Assembly (NCBI RefSeq): GCF_002846335.1
Contig: NZ_PJMQ01000001.1
Location: forward strand, 3,658,001 to 3,722,000
DNA: 64,000 bases
Direction of reading: 5' to 3'
DNA from: Janthinobacterium sp. 61
Lineage (GTDB): Bacteria > Pseudomonadota > Gammaproteobacteria > Burkholderiales > Burkholderiaceae_D
The notes under the pieces were generated by a model. The model was not told the DNA's origin. It was given only the letters and a program-made list of their open reading frames with translations, and ran no database searches. The position numbers and the translations under genes were made by a program. Shown here piece after piece: positions 8,068 to 18,091 of this stretch (the first letter of the stretch is position 1; each line of letters begins with the position of its first letter).

Positions 8068-10146
8068 TTAGACTAAATTGAGTGCGGACAGCAGCATGTC
8101 GATCAACTTGATCCCGATGAAGGGCAGGATGATGCCGCCCAGGCCGTAGATCAGCAGATTGCGACGCAACAGGCTGGCCGCGCCGATGGCCCGGTATTGC
8201 ACGCCCTTCAGGGCCAGCGGGATCAGCACGACGATGATCAGTGCATTGAAGATCACAGCCGACATGATGGCCGAGACGGGGCTGGCCAGGTGCATGATGT
8301 CGAGCGCCTTCAACTGCGGATAGGTGCCTACGAAGGCGGCCGGGATGATGGCGAAGTACTTGGCGATGTCGTTCGAAATCGAGAACGTCGTCAGCGAACC
8401 GCGCGTCATCAGCATCTGCTTGCCGATTTCAACGATTTCCAGCAGCTTGGTCGGGTTCGAATCCAGGTCGACCATATTGCCAGCCTCTTTTGCCGCCTGC
8501 GTGCCCGAGTTCATGGCTACGGCCACGTCGGCCTGCGCCAGCGCCGGGGCATCATTGGTGCCGTCGCCCGTCATGGCCACCAGGCGGCCTTCGGACTGGT
8601 AGCTGCGAATCAGCTTGAGCTTGTCTTCCGGTGTCGCTTCGGCGAGAAAATCGTCCACGCCAGCCTCGGCTGCGATGGCCGCAGCCGTCAGCTTGTTGTC
8701 GCCCGTGATCATGACGGTCTTGATGCCCATGCGGCGCAGTTCCGCAAAACGCTCCTTGATGCCACCCTTGACGATGTCCTTCAGTTCCACGACGCCCATG
8801 ACGCGGCCATCGTCGACCACGACCAGCGGCGTGCTGCCGCGGCGCGCGATATCGTCGACGGCGCGCGCCACCTCGGCCGGATACGGCTCGCCCAGCGCTT
8901 CCACATACTTTTTCATGGAATCGGCCGCACCCTTGCGCAGCTGGCGCACCTGCTGTTCGCCAGGGATGTCCACACCGCTCATGCGCGTTTGCGCCGTGAA
9001 GGGCACGAAGGTGGCGTGCAAGCTGGCCATCTCGCGTTCGCGGATGTTGAACTTCTGCTTGGCCAGCACGACGATGCTGCGCCCTTCCGGCGTTTCATCG
9101 GCCAGCGATGCCAATTGCGCCGCGTCGGCCAGCTGCTGCTCCGTCACGCCGGGAGCAGGCACAAAGCTTGACGCCTGGCGGTTGCCCAGGGTGATGGTGC
9201 CCGTTTTATCGAGCAGCAGCACGTCCACGTCGCCCGCCGCTTCCACTGCGCGGCCCGAGGTGGCAATCACATTGGCTTGCATCATGCGGCTCATGCCAGC
9301 CACGCCGATGGCCGACAGCAGGCCGCCGATGGTGGTCGGAATCAGGCACACCAGCAGCGCGATCAGCACGGTGATGGTAACGGGCGTGCCACTGCCGGCT
9401 GCCGCCACGGAAAACAGCGAATACGGCAGCAAGGTCACAGTGACGATCAGGAAGACGATCGACAGAGCCACAAGCAGGATCGTCAGGGCGATTTCATTCG
9501 GCGTCTTCTGGCGCTTGGCGCCTTCGACCATGGCGATCATGCGGTCGATGAAAGCTTCGCCTGGGTTGACGGAAACGCGCACCAGCAGCCAGTCCGACAG
9601 CACGCGGGTGCCGCCCGTGACGGCGGAGAAATCGCCGCCCGATTCGCGGATCACAGGTGCCGATTCGCCCGTGATGGCGCTCTCGTCGACGGAGGCCACG
9701 CCGGCCGTCACTTCGCCGTCGGCGGGAATGACGTCACCCGCCTCGACCAGCACCGTCATGCCCTTGCGCAGGTCGGTTGCCGGCGTGGGCAGCCAGGAGG
9801 TGCCGTACTTCGGCGTTTGCATTTTCTTTGCCATCACCGTTTGCTTCAGGGCGCGCAACGAGGCCGCCTGGGCCTTGCTGCGGCCTTCGGCGAGCGCTTC
9901 GGCGAAGTTCGCGAACAGCACGGTAAACCACAGCCACACGGCGACGGCGACAATGAAGCCGAACGGCGCTTCACCCTGGCCGTTCAGGGCCTGGATGGCC
10001 AGCAGGGTCGTGATGATGCTGCCCACGTAGACGACGAACATCACGGGGCTGCGCCACTGCGTGCGGGGGTCAAGTTTTTTGAACGCATCGACGATGGCAG
10101 GGCCAATCAATGCGGAATCGAACAAGGTCAGGCTTGTGCGTGACAT
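8068..10146 (-). CDS. kdpB: KdpB, K+-transporting P-type ATPase catalytic subunit
   Basis: The 692-aa P-type ATPase carries the phosphatase loop TGES (159-162), the phosphorylation motif DKTGTIT with Asp313, the hinge [17 protein letters not shown], and the nucleotide-binding segment [11 protein letters not shown]. The SxxTGES-region Ser that regulatory kinases phosphorylate in E. coli is also present. It couples ATP hydrolysis to high-affinity K+ uptake through KdpA. It is separated from kdpA by 9 bp and from kdpC by 10 bp. Confidence 0.97.
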   Translation of the reverse strand: MSRTSLTLFDSALIGPAIVDAFKKLDPRTQWRSPVMFVVYVGSIITTLLAIQALNGQGEAPFGFIVAVAVWLWFTVLFANFAEALAEGRSKAQAASLRALKQTVMAKKMQTPKYGTSWLPTPATDLRKGMTVLVEAGDVIPADGEVTAGVASVDESAITGESAPVIRESGGDFSAVTGGTRVLSDWLLVRVSVNPGEAFIDRMIAMVEGAKRQKTPNEIALTILLVALSIVFLIVTVTLLPYSLFSVAAAGSGTPVTITVLIALLVCLIPTTIGGLLSAIGVAGMSRMMQANVIATSGRAVEAAGDVDVLLLDKTGTITLGNRQASSFVPAPGVTEQQLADAAQLASLADETPEGRSIVVLAKQKFNIREREMASLHATFVPFTAQTRMSGVDIPGEQQVRQLRKGAADSMKKYVEALGEPYPAEVARAVDDIARRGSTPLVVVDDGRVMGVVELKDIVKGGIKERFAELRRMGIKTVMITGDNKLTAAAIAAEAGVDDFLAEATPEDKLKLIRSYQSEGRLVAMTGDGTNDAPALAQADVAVAMNSGTQAAKEAGNMVDLDSNPTKLLEIVEIGKQMLMTRGSLTTFSISNDIAKYFAIIPAAFVGTYPQLKALDIMHLASPVSAIMSAVIFNALIIVVLIPLALKGVQYRAIGAASLLRRNLLIYGLGGIILPFIGIKLIDMLLSALNLV

Positions 10147-10155
10147 GGTAGCCTC

Positions 10156-11961
10156 TTATTTTGTAAAAAGTTGCAGGTGTTCGACGATCGGGCCCAGGGC
10201 CAGCGCGGGAACGTAATTGAGCACGCCGACCAGCACCACCACGCCGATCAGCAGGCCGATGAACATGGGGCCGTGCGTAGGCATGGTGCCGGCATTGGCC
10301 GACAGGCGCTGCTTGGCCGCCAGCGAACCGGCCACTGCCAGCACAGGTACGATCACGCCGAAACGGCCGAACCACATGGCGATCGCCAGCATCACGTTGT
10401 AGAACGGCGTGTTGGCGGACAGCCCGGCAAACGCGCTGCCGTTATTGTTTGCCGCCGACGTGAAGGCGTACAGAATCTCCGAGAAGCCGTGCGCGCCGGG
10501 ATTGGCCACGCCGATCTTGCCCGGTTCGACCATCACGGCGATCGCCGTGCCCGTCAATACCAGGGCTGGCGTGACCAGGATGGCCAGCGACACCATCTTC
10601 ATTTCATAGGCCTGGATTTTCTTGCCCAGGTATTCAGGCGTGCGGCCTATCATCAGACCGGCGATGAAGACGGCCAGGATGGCGAACATCAGCATGCCGT
10701 ACAGGCCCGTGCCCACGCCGCCGAAAATCACTTCGCCGAATTGCATCAGCAGCAGCGGCACCATGCCGCCCAGGGGCATGTAGGAGTCGTGCATGGAATT
10801 GACTGCGCCGCACGATGCCGCCGTCGTCACCGCCGCGAACAGAGTCGAGGAGCTGATGCCGAAGCGCGTCTCCTTGCCTTCCATATTGCCGCCCGATTGC
10901 AGGCTGCTGGCCTGCTGGTCCACGCCCAAGACCTGCAAAGCGGGATTGGCTTGCTGCTCGGCGCTCATCACGCCGGCTGTCATGACGACAAAGATCAGGG
11001 TCATGGCGGCCAGCACGGCCCAGCCCTGGCGCAGGTCGCCCACCATGCTGCCGAACGTGAAGCACAGGCCGGCGGGAATGATGAAGATGGCCAGCATCTG
11101 CAGGAAGTTCGACAGCACGGTCGGATTTTCATACGGATGCGAGGAATTGGCATTGAAGAAGCCGCCGCCATTCGTGCCCAGCAGCTTGATCGATTCCTGC
11201 GACGCGACGGGGCCCATGGCGATCGTCTGCGTGGTCGCCACTTGTGCTTCCATTACGGGCTTACCGGCGGCATCCACCACGGGCTGACCATCGGCCGTCA
11301 TTTTCGGCGTTTCATACGCCACCTGGTCGAGCAGCGTCACTTCCTTGTAGGCGGAAAAGTTCTGGATCATGCCTTCGCCCATGAAGACGACGGACAAGGC
11401 CAGCGACAGCGGCAGCAGGATGTACAGGGTGGAGCGCACCAGGTCGACCCAGAAGTTGCCGATCGATTTACCCGAGCGCGAGGCGAAACCGCGCACCAGC
11501 GCGAAGATCACGGCGATACCGGTGGCCGCCGAAAAGAAGTTCTGGCATGCCATGCCCAGCATCTGGGTCAGGTAGCTCATGGTCTGTTCGCCGCCGTAGC
11601 CCTGCCAGTTGGTATTGGCGACGAAGCTGACGGTGGTATTGAACGAGGAGTCGGGGCTGACGGCACCCAGGCCCTGTGGATTAAGTGGCAAGAAGCCCTG
11701 CAGGCGCTGCAGGCCGTAGACGAAGACGGCGCCCACGGTATTGAAGACGATCAGGGCGATGGCATAGCTTTTCCAGCCCATGGCCTTGTCGGCAGGCAGG
11801 CCGGACCAGCGGTAAAGCAGGTTTTCTAGCTTTTGCAGCCAGCCCAGGCCACGCACGGGGCCATCGCCGGCCACCTTGGCCATGTAGAGGCCCAGCGGAT
11901 AGCCGGCGGCCAGCAGTACAACCAGGAAGGCCACCAATAACAGTATCGATTGCGTCGTCAT
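10156..11961 (-). CDS. kdpA: KdpA, K+-transporting ATPase K+-channel subunit
   Basis: This roughly 600-aa polytopic protein is a member of the K+ channel superfamily. Selectivity-filter-like glycine motifs recur: SFVANTNWQGYGGE, LGTNGGGFFNANSSHP, CGAVNSMHDS and TSAANNNGSAF. The ATG at 11961 shares its A with the kdpF stop (TGATG), which I take as the start. A GTG one codon earlier (11964) is an alternative. The protein forms the pore through which K+ enters KdpFABC. Confidence 0.95.
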   Translation of the reverse strand: MTTQSILLLVAFLVVLLAAGYPLGLYMAKVAGDGPVRGLGWLQKLENLLYRWSGLPADKAMGWKSYAIALIVFNTVGAVFVYGLQRLQGFLPLNPQGLGAVSPDSSFNTTVSFVANTNWQGYGGEQTMSYLTQMLGMACQNFFSAATGIAVIFALVRGFASRSGKSIGNFWVDLVRSTLYILLPLSLALSVVFMGEGMIQNFSAYKEVTLLDQVAYETPKMTADGQPVVDAAGKPVMEAQVATTQTIAMGPVASQESIKLLGTNGGGFFNANSSHPYENPTVLSNFLQMLAIFIIPAGLCFTFGSMVGDLRQGWAVLAAMTLIFVVMTAGVMSAEQQANPALQVLGVDQQASSLQSGGNMEGKETRFGISSSTLFAAVTTAASCGAVNSMHDSYMPLGGMVPLLLMQFGEVIFGGVGTGLYGMLMFAILAVFIAGLMIGRTPEYLGKKIQAYEMKMVSLAILVTPALVLTGTAIAVMVEPGKIGVANPGAHGFSEILYAFTSAANNNGSAFAGLSANTPFYNVMLAIAMWFGRFGVIVPVLAVAGSLAAKQRLSANAGTMPTHGPMFIGLLIGVVVLVGVLNYVPALALGPIVEHLQLFTK

Positions 11962-12050
11962 CACAGTTCCTCCGCCTTCAACAGTGCCACCAGCAGGTAC
12001 ACGAGCAGGCCAGCCGACACGACGGCGCCCAGCACATAAAACGCGTTCAT
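11961..12050 (-). CDS. kdpF: KdpF, small membrane subunit of the K+ ATPase
   Basis: This is a 29-aa single-helix peptide, MNAFYVLGAVVSAGLLVYLL followed by VALLKAEEL. The size and the C-terminal LLKAEEL/LLKPERF-like ending are typical of KdpF, which stabilises the KdpABC complex. Its stop overlaps the kdpA start and its own ATG overlaps the stop of the upstream 30-aa ORF. It is easily missed by length cut-offs. Confidence 0.9.
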   Translation of the reverse strand: MNAFYVLGAVVSAGLLVYLLVALLKAEEL

Positions 12051-12139
12051 TTGACGCTCCCTAATTTGTCGCAGGCGACGGCAAAGCCGACCACCACGAC
12101 GAAAAAAACGGCAATCAAGCCGAGATACACGATATCCAT
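12047..12139 (-). CDS. Small membrane protein preceding kdpF, 30 aa
   Basis: The ORF MDIVYLGLIAVFFVVVVGFA then VACDKLGSVK starts at ATG 12139, behind the Shine-Dalgarno-like GAGGGTGGGA. It stops in a 4-bp ATGA overlap with kdpF. It is one hydrophobic helix with a short charged tail. Comparable unnamed peptides before kdpF are, as I recall, seen in other Gram-negatives and actinobacteria, so this is probably a translated accessory of the Kdp complex or a leader that couples translation. Function not established. Confidence 0.7.
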   Translation of the reverse strand: MDIVYLGLIAVFFVVVVGFAVACDKLGSVK

Positions 12140-12222
12140 TCCCACCCTCATTCAGGTTTGTTTTGATAGTGAGCAGATTAGCCAAAAGGGTCTAAAAAAT
12201 TCGTAAAGACTGGAGAGTCAGC

Positions 12223-12240
12223 TGTAAACAAGATGTAAAA
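12223..12240 (-). promoter_or_regulatory. Candidate KdpE operator
   Basis: On the minus strand the sequence TTTACATCTTGTTTACA contains two TTTACA half-sites 11 bp apart, the direct-repeat geometry used by OmpR/PhoB-type regulators. It sits about 85 bp before the first ORF of the kdp operon, and a third TTTACG lies further downstream. Assignment to KdpE is an inference from position and repeat spacing. Confidence 0.45.
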
Positions 12241-12397
12241 ACGGGGGCTTTAGGGCATAAAATCGTCCACAATTGGCGCAAAACCGCGCGCGCAGCGCAC
12301 TGTTGTTGCCCTGGAGTAGCGCTATTGCTCGCTGGACAAGATAGAATGCGCGAGCGTCCGCACAAGGACGCCATGCCTGCCGCACTGCCCTCTCCCA

Positions 12398-12433
12398 GTG
12401 ACGCTGGACGGGATATACTGTATATTCATACAG
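12398..12433 (+). promoter_or_regulatory. parE promoter overlapped by a LexA-type SOS box
   Basis: CTGTATATTCATACAG at 12418-12433 matches CTGT-N8-ACAG exactly. The flanks (TA before, TT after) extend the match to the E. coli-like LexA consensus. A sigma70-like pair, GTGACG at 12398-12403 and TATATT at 12421-12426 with a 17-bp spacer, places the box over the -10 element. The parE start is 80 bp downstream. LexA binding is inferred. Confidence 0.6.
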
Positions 12434-12513
12434 TTATCGCCGCCGTTGTCACTGCGCCCTGCAGTGCCCTGGCCTGGCGTTCCAACCACTGTCTTTACTT
12501 AGCTTGAACACGT

Positions 12514-14511
12514 ATGGCCACTAAAAAACCAGCATCCGACTACAGCGAATCATCCATCCGTGTCCTGAAGGGACTGGAACCCGTCAAGCAGCGCCCGGGG
12601 ATGTACACCCGCACTGAAAATCCGCTGCACATCATTCAGGAAGTGATCGACAATGCCTCCGACGAGGCGCTGGGCGGTCACTGCACGCATATCGCCGTCA
12701 CGCAAAACACGGATGGCAGCATCACCGTAGAAGACAATGGCCGCGGTATTCCCGTCGGACTGCACCCCGAAGAAGGCGTGCCGACGGTGGAAATCGTGTT
12801 TACAAGGCTGCACGCGGGCGGCAAGTTCGACAAGGGTTCGGGCGGCGCCTACGCGTTTTCGGGCGGCTTGCACGGCGTTGGCGTGTCCGTCACCAATGCG
12901 CTGTCGACGCGCCTGGAAATCACCGTCTGGCGCAAGGAAAGCGACGGCAACGGCTTGCACCACATGGTGTTCGCAAATGGCGACGTGATCGAACCCTTGA
13001 GTTCCCGCCCCGCTCCGCGCGACGGCAAGAAGTCGGGCACGCGCGTGACGGCCTGGCCCGATGCGAAGTATTTTGATTCGCCCAACATCTCGCAAACCGA
13101 GCTGCAGCGCTTGCTGCGCTCGAAAGCCGTGCTGCTGCCGGGCGTGACCGTCACCCTGACCAACGCGAAAACCGGCGACACGCAGACCTGGCTGTACGCG
13201 GAAGGCTTGCGCGGCTACCTGACCGAATCGCTGGCGCAGGTGTCGAATGGCGAAACCCTGATTCCCCTGTTCGAAGGCGCGCAGTACGCGGGCCCGGACT
13301 CGGAAGGCTTTGCCGAAGGCGAAGGCGCGGCCTGGGTGGTGGCGTGGACGGAAGAAGGCGCCATCGTGCGCGAATCGTATGTCAACCTGATTCCCACCTC
13401 GAATGGCGGCACGCACGAATCGGGCTTGCGCGACGGCCTGTTCGGCGCCGTGAAAAATTTCGTCGAGATGCACTCGCTGCTGCCGAAAGGCGTGAAACTG
13501 CTGCCGGAAGACGTGTTTGCGCGCGCTTCCTTCGTGCTGTCGGCGAAAGTGCTGGACCCGCAATTTCAGGGCCAGATCAAGGAACGCCTGAATTCGCGCG
13601 ACGCCGTGCGCCTGGTCTCGACCTTCACCAAACCACCACTGGAACTGTGGCTGAACCAGCACGTCGACTACGGCAAGAAGCTGGCCGATCTGGTGATCAA
13701 GCAGGCGCAGTCGCGCCAGCGTTCACTGCAAAAAGTAGAAAAGAAAAAATCCTCGGGCGTCGCCGTCCTGCCGGGCAAGCTGACGGACTGCGAATCGTCG
13801 GACATCACGCGCAATGAACTGTTCCTCGTCGAGGGTGACTCGGCGGGCGGTTCGGCCAAGATGGGCCGCGACAAGGAATTCCAGGCGATTTTGCCCCTGC
13901 GCGGCAAGGTCCTGAACTCGTGGGAGACGGACCGCGACCGCCTGTTTGCCAATAACGAAATCCACGACATTGCGGTGGCCATCGGCGTCGATCCGCACAG
14001 CGTGGGCGACACGCCCGATCTGTCCGGCCTGCGCTATGGCAAGATCTGCATCCTGTCGGATGCGGACGTGGACGGCTCGCACATCCAGGTACTGCTGCTG
14101 ACCCTGTTCTTCAAGCACTTCCCGGCCCTGATCAACAAGGGCCATATTTGCATCGCCCGCCCGCCCCTGTACCGGGTCGATGCGCCAGCGCGCGGCAAGA
14201 AGCCGATGCAGAAAATCTATGCGCTCGATGACGGCGAACTGGTCGCCATCGAGGACAAGCTGCGCAAGGAGGGCGTGAAACAGGGCGCCTGGTCGATCTC
14301 GCGCTTCAAGGGCCTGGGCGAGATGAACGCCGAGCAACTGTGGGAAACGACGATGAACCCGGACACGCGCCGCCTGCTCCCCGTGACTCTGGGCGAAATC
14401 GACCACATGACTTCCGCCGCGCGCTTCAACATGTTGATGGGCAAAGGCGAAGCGGCAGGACGGCGCGCCTGGATCGAGGAACACGGCAATGAGGCGGAGG
14501 CCGATATCTGA
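12514..14511 (+). CDS. parE: DNA topoisomerase IV subunit B (ParE)
   Basis: The 665-aa type IIA topoisomerase ATPase subunit has a GHKL ATPase domain with Asn in EVIDNASDEAL and the VEDNGRGIPVG loop, a transducer domain, the TOPRIM motif LVEGDSAGGSAKMGRDKEFQ, and the metal-binding DADVDGSHI. The C-terminus RRAWIEEHG is ParE-like rather than GyrB-like, as is the short length. It decatenates daughter chromosomes with ParC. Its stop shares a base with the hscC start (TGATG at 14509-14513), so hscC and the J-like gene lie inside the par operon. Confidence 0.95.
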   Translation: MATKKPASDYSESSIRVLKGLEPVKQRPGMYTRTENPLHIIQEVIDNASDEALGGHCTHIAVTQNTDGSITVEDNGRGIPVGLHPEEGVPTVEIVFTRLHAGGKFDKGSGGAYAFSGGLHGVGVSVTNALSTRLEITVWRKESDGNGLHHMVFANGDVIEPLSSRPAPRDGKKSGTRVTAWPDAKYFDSPNISQTELQRLLRSKAVLLPGVTVTLTNAKTGDTQTWLYAEGLRGYLTESLAQVSNGETLIPLFEGAQYAGPDSEGFAEGEGAAWVVAWTEEGAIVRESYVNLIPTSNGGTHESGLRDGLFGAVKNFVEMHSLLPKGVKLLPEDVFARASFVLSAKVLDPQFQGQIKERLNSRDAVRLVSTFTKPPLELWLNQHVDYGKKLADLVIKQAQSRQRSLQKVEKKKSSGVAVLPGKLTDCESSDITRNELFLVEGDSAGGSAKMGRDKEFQAILPLRGKVLNSWETDRDRLFANNEIHDIAVAIGVDPHSVGDTPDLSGLRYGKICILSDADVDGSHIQVLLLTLFFKHFPALINKGHICIARPPLYRVDAPARGKKPMQKIYALDDGELVAIEDKLRKEGVKQGAWSISRFKGLGEMNAEQLWETTMNPDTRRLLPVTLGEIDHMTSAARFNMLMGKGEAAGRRAWIEEHGNEAEADI

Positions 14512-16220
14512 TGATCATCGGCATCGACCTGGGCACCACCAACAGCCTGGTCGCCATCTGGCGCGACGGCAAGGCTTCCATCATCCCGAATGCGCTGGGT
14601 GAACACCTGACGCCGTCGTGCGTGAGCATCGATGACGACGGCACCGTGCTGGTTGGCCGCGCCGCGCGCGAGCGCCTGCAGACGCACCCGCAGCTGACGG
14701 CCGCCGTCTTCAAGCGCTACATGGGCAGTGAAAAGAAGATCACCCTCGGCACGCAGCAATTCCGTCCGGAAGAGCTGTCGTCGATGGTGCTGCGCGCGCT
14801 GAAGGAAGATGCCGAAGCCTTCCTGGGCCACAAGGTCGAGGAAGCCATCATCACCGTGCCCGCGTACTTCAGCGATGCGCAGCGCAAGGCCACGCGCATC
14901 GCCGGCCAGCTGGCGGGCTTGCGCGTGGAGCGTCTGCTGAACGAGCCGACAGCCGCCGCGCTGGCCTACGGCATCCGCGACAAGGAACAGGAAAGCAAAT
15001 TCCTCGTCTTCGACCTGGGCGGCGGCACGTTTGACGTGTCGATCCTGGAGCTGTTCGAAGGCGTGATGGAAGTGCGCGCCTCTGCCGGCGACAATTTTCT
15101 GGGCGGCGAAGACTTCGTCACGGTGCTGGTCGACGCCTTTTTGGACGGCAGCGGCTTGCGCGACGCGGCCGGCAGCCGCCTGTTCGACCCGCGCCAGCAG
15201 CAGTTGCTGCGCGATGAAGCCGAGCGCGTCAAGCGCCTGCTGTCAGAGCAGCCATCCGTGCGCATGGCCACGCGCTACGAGGACAAGGAATACAGCTGGG
15301 AAATCAGCGAAGACAGGCTGGCGCAGTTGTGCGAACCGCTGCTGGCGCGTTTGCGCCTTCCCGTGGAACGGGCGCTGCGCGACGCCACCATCCGCGCGGC
15401 GGAATTGAATGAAGTGGTGCTGGCCGGCGGCGCCACGCGCATGCCGCTGGTGCGCAAGCTCGTATCACGCATGTTCGGGCGCTTTCCCGCCATCCACCTG
15501 GACCCGGACGAAGCCGTGGCACTCGGTGCCGCCGTGCAGGCTGGCCTCAAGATGCGCGATGCGGCCCTGGACGAAGTGGTCATGACGGATGTGGCACCGT
15601 ATTCGCTGGGCATTTCGATTTCGCGCCAGGTCGGCGCAAACCAGTATGAAGGCGGGCATTACCTGCCCATCATCGAGCGCAACTCCGTGGTGCCCGTCTC
15701 GCGCACGGAAAACATCACCACCATCTACGACAATCAGAAGGAAATCAACGTGGCGATCTTCCAGGGCGAGTCGCGCCTGGTGGCTGACAACGTCTTTCTC
15801 GGCAAGATCAGCTTCCCGATACCCGCAAAAAAGGCGGGCGAGATCGGCATCGACGTGCGCTTCACCTACGACGTCAGCGGCGTGCTGGAAGCGGAAGTAA
15901 CGGTACTGGCCACGCAGGAACGCCACAAGATGATCATCAGCGACAACGCGGGCGTGATGACGCCGGAACAGATCGAGCAGCGCTTTCTTGAACTGGCCGA
16001 CCTGAAGATCCACCCACGCGAACAGATGGAAAACCGCACCCTAGTCACGCGCGCCGACCGCCTGTACGAACAGTCACTGGGCGACGTGCGCCAGTATCTG
16101 GCGGCGCACACGGCCAATTTCCAGGCCGCGCTGGAAACGCAGGACCCGAACACCATCCGCAAGGCCCGCCAGGCGCTCGACGAGGTGTTGCGCCAGGTCG
16201 AGAGCGAAAGCTTCCTGTAA
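14511..16220 (+). CDS. hscC: Hsp70-family chaperone HscC
   Basis: The 569-aa Hsp70 is shorter than DnaK and has the HscC type of C-terminus, lacking the long lid tail. Visible motifs are phosphate-1 GIDLGTTNSLVAIW, RLLNEPTAAALAYG, phosphate-2 VFDLGGGTFDVSILE and the adenosine loop VVLAGGATRMPLV. HscC (Hsc62) in E. coli works with specialised J proteins rather than DnaJ. Here it overlaps parE by one base and is followed with no gap by a J-like gene, which is its probable partner. Confidence 0.9.
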   Translation: MIIGIDLGTTNSLVAIWRDGKASIIPNALGEHLTPSCVSIDDDGTVLVGRAARERLQTHPQLTAAVFKRYMGSEKKITLGTQQFRPEELSSMVLRALKEDAEAFLGHKVEEAIITVPAYFSDAQRKATRIAGQLAGLRVERLLNEPTAAALAYGIRDKEQESKFLVFDLGGGTFDVSILELFEGVMEVRASAGDNFLGGEDFVTVLVDAFLDGSGLRDAAGSRLFDPRQQQLLRDEAERVKRLLSEQPSVRMATRYEDKEYSWEISEDRLAQLCEPLLARLRLPVERALRDATIRAAELNEVVLAGGATRMPLVRKLVSRMFGRFPAIHLDPDEAVALGAAVQAGLKMRDAALDEVVMTDVAPYSLGISISRQVGANQYEGGHYLPIIERNSVVPVSRTENITTIYDNQKEINVAIFQGESRLVADNVFLGKISFPIPAKKAGEIGIDVRFTYDVSGVLEAEVTVLATQERHKMIISDNAGVMTPEQIEQRFLELADLKIHPREQMENRTLVTRADRLYEQSLGDVRQYLAAHTANFQAALETQDPNTIRKARQALDEVLRQVESESFL

Positions 16221-18044
16221 ATGGACGGTGGCATGCACAACGGACAGCGCAGCCTGTGGGATATCCTGGGTACGGAGCCGACCGGCGACGAACGCGCCCT
16301 CAAGCGTGCGTATGCGAAGCGCTTGAAAGTGACGCGTCCCGAAGACGATCCGGCCGCCTTCCAGGAACTGCGCGAAGCGTATGAATACGCGCTGCGCCAT
16401 GCGCACCTGTTTGCTGCGGAGTTGCCGGAACCGCAATCGGCTGGGGCCGAAGCGGAAGCGGCGGAAGTGCCAGAAGCGACGCCCATGGAACCGGCCGACC
16501 TGTGGGGCGTGATCGACGATGCGGCGCAGGAGCCGCCCGCAGAACTGTGGGGCATCATTGCCCGGGAGCCCGCACCGCCGCAAGAACAATGGGGTGTGGT
16601 CGCCATCGATCCGACGCAGGAAGCCGCCAATCTGTGGCAAGGCTGCCTGGCGCAGACGCGCCACGCCGATGCCAGCGACGTGCTGGCCCGCATGCTGCAG
16701 GACGACGCCATGCTGAACCTCGACGTGCGCGAGGAGTTCGACCTGTGCGCGCTGCGCTATTGCGCCGGCGCCGGCTATGACCTGGCGCTGCGCCAGGCCC
16801 TGTTCGAGCAGCTGGGCTGGGACCGCGATTTTTCCTACCTGGCGCGCAGCCATGCGGACCTGGTGCGCAGCGCCGTGCAGCGCTACCGGGCGGACCGTTC
16901 GTTCGCCCATTTCAGCGACAACCGCGACAGCTACCCCGGCCTGGACTGCCTCATGTCGCAGCAGCCGCCATCGGCCTACGCGCGCCAATTGTTCGACCGA
17001 AAATTCACGCTGCAGCTGCGCGAACTGCTGCACGCGATACGCTGGCAGCACGCCGAGATGCTGGCCTGCAAGCTCGATACGGACCTGTTCGAGCAGTGGG
17101 AACACGCCGTCCATGCCAAGCGCTACTTCAAGCAGACGGCGCTGGCCTCGAGCGGCCTGGGTTTCGTGCTGCACTTCATGCTCGCCGGTGTGCTCGATGC
17201 AGCCGGCTTCAAGCTCGGCGACACGGCCGCCTATGCCAGCCTGCTGGGCTTCCAGGCGCTGGCCTTTGCCCTGCTGGCCATGCATGCCTTGCGCTGGCCC
17301 GCGCCGCTGTTCGCGCGGCTCGACACGCTGCAGGAAGCGCTGCAGGAACGCCTGCCCGTGCTGTGGGCGCGGCCCGGCTTGCGGCAACTGGGCTGGATCG
17401 TGCCCTATCTCGTGCTGGCGCTGCTGCTGTTCCTGCCCGAGCGCAGCGAGACCATGCACCTGGTGACTGCGGCCGGTTTGTGCGCGTCGGCACTGCTCGC
17501 GTATGCGCTCAATCGCCAGCTGCTGCATGGCATGCTGCTGCTCCTGTGCCTGGGCCTGTCGCTGTTCGTCGCCATGTTCATGAGCGGCAAAGGTTCCACC
17601 GCGCTGGCCATCGGCGATGCCATGCCATTGATGTTTTGCCTGGCGGCGCTGGCCCTGCGCAGCGCTACCGGCCTGTATGGCGATTGCGGCTGGCCCGAGG
17701 CGCTCTTGCCCCGCCTGCGCGCGGCATGGCTGGTCGGCTGTGCGGGCTTGCTGTCGCTACTGTATGCGCAGCAGTTGCCAGCCCCCCTCGTCGGCGCCAC
17801 GCTGTATGCCTGGTCGTGCGCCGGCTTGCTGTTTTCCCCCAGCGATTTCAAATGGAAGACGATGTGGCCGCTGGTGCTGGTGCCCTCCATTGCCAGCTTC
17901 GTGCTGGCCGGTCAGGCTCTTTCCATCCGCGCCATGCCAATGATGCATAACAGCGTCGAACTGGCCGTGGCCGTGCTGTATCTGACCTTGCGCTACATGT
18001 ATCTGACGTACGGCAAGTCCTTTTCCAAATCCAGGCTGTCATAA
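16221..18044 (+). CDS. Membrane protein with divergent N-terminal J-like domain, probable HscC co-chaperone
   Basis: The 607-aa protein starts right after the hscC stop. Residues 8-60 resemble a J domain ([28 protein letters not shown]), but the HPD motif is replaced by RPED. HPD is normally needed to stimulate Hsp70 ATPase. The same TRPEDD/TRPDDD-like variant occurs in HscC-linked J proteins of the DjlB/DjlC type, as far as I recall. An acidic linker contains repeated LWG(V/I)I motifs (about 90-125). A helical region follows, then about ten hydrophobic helices from residue 305 to the end. I infer a membrane-anchored adaptor for HscC. Confidence 0.75.
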   Translation: MDGGMHNGQRSLWDILGTEPTGDERALKRAYAKRLKVTRPEDDPAAFQELREAYEYALRHAHLFAAELPEPQSAGAEAEAAEVPEATPMEPADLWGVIDDAAQEPPAELWGIIAREPAPPQEQWGVVAIDPTQEAANLWQGCLAQTRHADASDVLARMLQDDAMLNLDVREEFDLCALRYCAGAGYDLALRQALFEQLGWDRDFSYLARSHADLVRSAVQRYRADRSFAHFSDNRDSYPGLDCLMSQQPPSAYARQLFDRKFTLQLRELLHAIRWQHAEMLACKLDTDLFEQWEHAVHAKRYFKQTALASSGLGFVLHFMLAGVLDAAGFKLGDTAAYASLLGFQALAFALLAMHALRWPAPLFARLDTLQEALQERLPVLWARPGLRQLGWIVPYLVLALLLFLPERSETMHLVTAAGLCASALLAYALNRQLLHGMLLLLCLGLSLFVAMFMSGKGSTALAIGDAMPLMFCLAALALRSATGLYGDCGWPEALLPRLRAAWLVGCAGLLSLLYAQQLPAPLVGATLYAWSCAGLLFSPSDFKWKTMWPLVLVPSIASFVLAGQALSIRAMPMMHNSVELAVAVLYLTLRYMYLTYGKSFSKSRLS

Positions 18045-18091
18045 TCAGCCCCACGAATTCAACCGCAACCACTAACACCGAAACAAGCGCC

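Larger units (their letters stand above)
12140..12513. other. Divergent kdp/parE intergenic region
   Basis: These 374 bp contain no convincing gene. The left part should carry the kdp promoter with the candidate KdpE repeat. The right part carries the LexA-like box and a sigma70-like promoter for parE. Short frames at 12192-12374 (minus) and 12325-12507 (plus) lack ribosome-binding sites. Confidence 0.6.

Noticed and set aside
12325..12507. Possible SOS-induced small gene behind the LexA box
   Set aside because: It starts at TTG upstream of the promoter, has no ribosome-binding site and no recognisable sequence; parE is the likely target.
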